Positions 60,369 to 64,000 of a DNA stretch of 64,000 nucleotides are shown piece after piece (the stretch's first letter is position 1; each line of letters begins with the position of its first letter). The stretch is taken from the NCBI RefSeq assembly GCF_021347895.1, contig NC_067132.1, forward strand, positions 3,393,268 through 3,457,267. Reading direction: 5' to 3'. The notes under the pieces are model-generated. The model did not search any database, had not been told where the DNA came from, and worked only from the letters and a program-made list of their open reading frames with translations. The translations under genes and the position numbers were made by a program. This DNA comes from Acanthochromis polyacanthus. Its lineage: Eukaryota > Chordata > Actinopteri > Pomacentridae.

Positions 60369-60560
60369 TGCCTATTAAAAGTATTCACCCCACTTGGAGG
60401 TTTTCCACTTTTATTGCTTGTCAACATTCAATCATGATCAACTTAATTTGGCTTTCATTGATAGGAAATTACAACAAACAACTGTCAGAACGAGAAAGGA
60501 GACATTTTATAAAATGAAGTCAAACAGAAGTATAAAATGTAATATATGATTTCATAACTT
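60369..60560. repeat. Tc1/mariner end fragment
   Basis: Begins CAGTGCCTATTAAAAGTATT and continues CACCCCACTTGGAGG, the terminus of the family whose other end is seen at 23690-23990. Confidence 0.5.
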
Positions 60561-61500
60561 TTTTTTTTATTTGGATGGGACAGTGCATACTAATGAGCAC
60601 ACAATCTCATAAAGTTTACACAAGGTTGCAGTAAATAAGCTGTATTTAGCACAAAGCTAATTTCCATCCATTGTCCCACACATGAAAGAAAAAAAGTACA
60701 GGGTTATAGATGGATAAAAGACAATACAGTAAAACAAAAACAATGACAATGTTGTTGCTGTAGGAACTGTACTGGGTTAAACCTACCCTGAAGTGCTTCT
60801 ATTTGAGTAAAGTGCTTTCTAGGCAGAGCCTGCCATAAAGTGTATATAGTTTAAGAGCCTGTTTTTAAAACGTCTGGCATTAAAGTGGCTGAATTTCTCC
60901 ATGTTCACAGGTTTGATTGTCACTCAGCCATGCCTTAGACTGTCCGTTAAAAATCACCGACGTGGAGCTTTCTCTGATAGCTATAAGTAAAATATTCCAG
61001 TTTGTGCAACCTTTAAAAGATAATCTGTGCAAAGGACTTTCTAAATTTTATTCACAATCAGCTCTAGTGGCTGACCTTGTGTTACTAATACCATTCTCTT
61101 TTTGATAAAATCCCCCAGGGGCAGTGGGGCCATCCCATTAATAGACTTATTCATTAAACAAGCAGTTTTAAATGATTTGAAGCTCTCAAAGCTTAGGAAT
61201 CGATATTTCTTTAACACTGCACAATAATTAAATGGCTGTGGGTTTTTTTGTCAAACACCTTGATGGTGTTTTTATAAAGCTGTTCAATGGGTTTTAGAGC
61301 AGTGACGCGAGCAGATGAGCAGGGTAAGAAGCAGTACTAGATGTGAGAAAGGATCACGCAGAGGAGGTAGGATTTAGTGGCTTCTGTTGTTATAAAAGGT
61401 TGAATTTGTTTAAAATTTTGAAAATCAAATTTTAAACTATTCAGAGACACAGAGAGCTGAAAGTTACACATTTAGATCATCTGAGTGCAGTAAATGTGTC
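60561..61500. other. LINE-like decayed sequence, unassigned
   Basis: Text such as TATTTGGATGGGACAGTGCATACTAATG (60570-60597) recurs in fish genomes and suggests an old LINE, but no conserved protein motif could be read. Confidence 0.3.
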
Positions 61501-61501
61501 T

Positions 61502-61830
61502 TATATCCATCCATCCATTCTCTATACACCGTTTAATCCTCATCAGGGTCATGGGGGGTGTAGTCTATTCCAGCTGACTGAGGGTGAAAGTTCACCTGCA
61601 CAGGTAACAGTCTATCACAGGGCTACACATAGAGACAATCAATCACACTCCCATTCACACCTACAGACAGTTTAGATTCACCAGTCAACCTCAGCATGTT
61701 TCCAGACTGTGTGAAAACCCACACTGCACAGGGAGAACATGCAAATTACAGACAGAAAGACGGGAGGCCCAGGCCAGGACACGAACCAGGGCTCTCCTAG
61801 CTGTGAGGCAACAGTGCTGACCACCATGGG
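61502..61830 (+). repeat. dispersed fish repeat ('CCATCCATTCTCTATAC...' family)
   Basis: ATCCATCCATTCTCTATACACC at the start, CTATTCCAGCTGACTGAGGG, CACAGGGAGAACATGCAAA and AGCTGTGAGGCAACAGTGCT near the end are landmarks of a very abundant fish repeat. The next kilobase (61831-62760) shows nothing recognised. Confidence 0.6.
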
Positions 61831-62761
61831 TCTTACAGTGCTGTGAAAACCTGGGAAAATAGAATACATCCTGAAAAGCTCTTTGCACAATTTCAGTAAG
61901 ACTTGAACCCCCTTTTTTAGAATATTAACACAGCTTACAAGTCCCACTGAATAGTAGCAAAATAGAAGAAGGATGGATGACTTTTTATAAGACCCAAAGA
62001 CTGTTATATAACAATAATTAAAACACTTGCTCACAAGTTAAGATGATGGTAGAATTGTGAGTAACTTCAGATATTTGTTCACTTTAGGCCTCAGTTTGAT
62101 AAATACTCTGTGCTTCATTTGATCATATAACTACATAAACCTCAGAACAGTGAAACACATTTGTGTGGATTATATGTTCATCTTCTGAATGAGTCGGTTT
62201 TTTTTACGGTCTTAGAACAAAAAGAGGATATCGTGCTGCAGATGAGGTTCAGAACAACAGCTGCAACAAAGTAAAGCACACATTTCACAGTTCAGTGAAT
62301 GTACCAATTAGGATGAGGACAATGATGAGTGCAGTCCTGCTCAAGACATCAAAAGGCTTTGATTTGATCAGAGCAACAGAAGTGTTTGTAGAAAACAGAA
62401 AGACACGAATCATACGTATTTGTATGGGTACATTTACTGTGAATGGCATACCCGATGTGACTAGGAGAGCACACTTCAGTCTGGATTCACTTCATTGTTG
62501 TTGTTGAAGAGAATGACAAAGCATGTTGGTGACAAAGAGCGAGGGAGCATATAAGGGCCTCTGGTTTATGAGCGTTAAACCGACTAAAAATGGCAGCATC
62601 CAGCTTTTTGTAGCATTTGGACTTTTGTGTAAAATGTAAATGTGATGTGAAAAATAACTGCATCATTGAATTTCCTTTGCACCATGGCAACACTATACAG
62701 CTTATTTTAATCATCATCTGCCTACAAAGGAGTCAGTTACAAATGCAAACACTTCACATTT

Positions 62762-62840
62762 CAATTCAAATTTCAATTAAATTTTATTTATATAGCACCA
62801 ATTACTATTCAGATTGTCTCCAGATACTTTACAGAACCCA
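62762..62840 (-). repeat. LINE 3'-tail fragment
   Basis: AATTCAAATTTCAATTAAATTTTATTTATATAGCACCAATTACTATTCAGATTGTCTCCAGATACTTTACA-type text is the conserved 3' tail of a fish L2-like element in minus orientation. Confidence 0.5.
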
Positions 62841-62979
62841 AATGTCCTGAATATTCTCAGGAATGTGCTGAGTTTTAAATAACCAGCGCCTCGTTCTTTC
62901 AAACTTTTATTTATGGCAGCATTCAGAGCTGATGATCTGTTGCTATCCAGCAGCCTTTCCAGTAGCTTTCCCAGCCTGT

Positions 62980-63135
62980 GAGTGAGCGTGGTCTTTTTTT
63001 TCTTTGACGTTTGGGGGCTGGGGGGAGTTGGGCAGTGGTGGTTTGCATAGAAGAGAGGATGCTCCTCCTTCAAGCTTCAATAAGCAGCGTCACACTGCAA
63101 CAGTCTGTCTGTCACTGCTGGGACTGACATCGAGG
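62980..63135 (+). promoter_or_regulatory. candidate promoter/first exon of a downstream gene
   Basis: A GC-skewed stretch with GGTTTGCATAG followed by GCGTCACACTGCAACAGTCTG and GGGACTGACATCGAG, then a good donor GTAAGA at 63136. It resembles a 5'-UTR exon but has no further support. Confidence 0.25.
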
Positions 63136-63289
63136 TAAGACGGCGTTTTCATTCATTATCACTGCTGGGTTTTTAATCTGCTTTCACCTCAGTTTGTGTA
63201 CATTTTCTGACTCTACTTATATTAATTTCTAGACACATTCTTGACTACTTTTGTTGCTTTTTTGTGGTTTTCATTTTTCTTTTATCTTT

Positions 63290-63356
63290 GTGGCTCGGTG
63301 GGTAGAGTGGCTGTCTTGCAACCGAAGGGTTGCCAGTTCGATCCTTGGCCATGCTG
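63290..63356 (+). repeat. tRNA-derived SINE head
   Basis: GTGGCTCGGTGGGTAGAGTGG matches a Pol III A box region and AGTTCGATCC (63335-63344) a B box, 45 bp apart. The stem pairing is poor and no CCA-type end or T-rich terminator follows at tRNA length, so this is a SINE and not a tRNA gene. Confidence 0.55.
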
Positions 63357-63636
63357 GCTGTTATGTTTGTGTGTTTGAAAAATCTCAAAACAAATAAAAT
63401 AGAGAAACATGAATAAAAAAAATAAATGTGATAAAATTTGGGCCAGTTAGAAAAGGTAAAGCAGACAGTTATTGAGACCATAGACAAAAAACTGATGTGA
63501 ATGTTGTTATTTGCTAAAAGCTTGTGTTGATGGATTTGTTTCTCTAAAATGCCTTAAGACTTGTCAGTGAGGCAGCTTTGAAGGGTTTTGTCCTTTGTTA
63601 GAGTGAGAAGGTCCACTGATGAATAATGCATTATAA

Positions 63637-63637
<1 letters not shown>

Positions 63638-63724
<87 letters not shown>
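63638..63724. repeat. (GT)n microsatellite
   Basis: A pure run of about 87 bp. Confidence 0.9.
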
Positions 63725-63726
<2 letters not shown>

Positions 63727-63728
63727 CT

Positions 63729-63790
63729 AGCGGCTGCATGAGGTTGACCCTGGAGCCTGAACATCGACTGATGACACAAGAGAACAACCA
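63729..63790 (+). CDS. possible short coding exon
   Basis: It follows (GT)n-GGCTAG, which could serve as an acceptor, and ends CCACT|GTAAGA. The frame reads MRLTLEPEHRLMTQENNH. It might be the first coding exon of a gene continuing to the right. No homology recognised; low confidence. Confidence 0.2.
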
Positions 63791-64000
63791 CTGTAAGAAC
63801 AGAACTGTGCAGTTCTCTTTCACATAACAGAATCCTAATAACACACTGTTTCAATTCTCACGTTATAGTTTACATTTTGTTTCTAAGAAATTGTCTCAAA
63901 CCAAAATGCCTCTGGATGCATCTGAACAGACAACCAATCAGAGGGAAACGTGTAGGAAAGCGCCTGGACAGCAGTCTCCTGTTTCTGTGCAGTCGTTTTA

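Noticed and set aside
63290..63356. Functional tRNA gene
   Set aside because: A and B boxes are present but the acceptor and anticodon stems do not pair well, and the sequence continues as a repeat; better read as a SINE head.

Overview
This is a teleost fish nuclear genome segment, probably a percomorph. It has split vertebrate genes with GT-AG introns and many fish-type transposons: Tx1-clade and L2-clade LINEs, Tc1/mariner, hAT, MITEs, a tRNA-derived SINE and long (CA)n/(GT)n tracts. No bacterial, phage or CRISPR-type feature is present. All identifications come from reading motifs by eye; no database search was run.

Left third (1-17.6 kb): two copies of a B7/butyrophilin-like immunoglobulin-superfamily receptor gene, closest in my reading to fish 'HHLA2-like' genes, lie in opposite orientations. 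The minus copy (1504-2688) is broken: its V-domain cysteine is replaced, its V/C splice phase is lost, most of its third Ig domain is deleted, and no leader was found. The plus copy (3981-13138) has an in-frame leader, V, C1, C2 and transmembrane exons, but a frameshift in the V exon. Its first intron was enlarged by a 5'-truncated Tx1-clade LINE (about 4859-9645) and a hAT/ZMYM1-like fragment (about 9646-10284). Downstream lie a minisatellite, a 3.4-kb hAT-derived foldback (13535-16982) and a palindromic MITE (16992-17540).

Middle (22.2-54.0 kb): the main host gene is an ITPR-interacting-domain (KRAP/TESPA1/CCDC129) family gene, best called itprid1-like, on the plus strand. Nine exons (22241-53956) splice in phase into about 1,261 codons. 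The 5'-most exon or exons are not recognised in the window. Intron 5 (29270-45984, 16.7 kb) holds two elements with 9-bp target-site duplications and a 10.3-kb foldback (34161-44440) with roughly 4-kb near-identical arms and a 6-bp target-site duplication. Intron 6 holds a second copy of the palindromic MITE and a 2.2-kb foldback (46891-49059), also with a 6-bp duplication. Because the gene is transcribed through these palindromes, its pre-mRNA should contain very long hairpins.

Right end (54-64 kb): an L2-clade LINE on the minus strand (about 55380-59700) with an SGNH-esterase ORF1 and an EN-RT ORF2 carrying two nonsense codons, several LINE/Tc1/SINE fragments, and a weak candidate for the first exons of another plus-strand gene near 63.0-63.8 kb.

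The most notable structures are the inverted-repeat elements at 34161-44440 and 46891-49059. Both have perfect short target-site duplications, and their arms seem to be doubled pieces of one half of a transposon.
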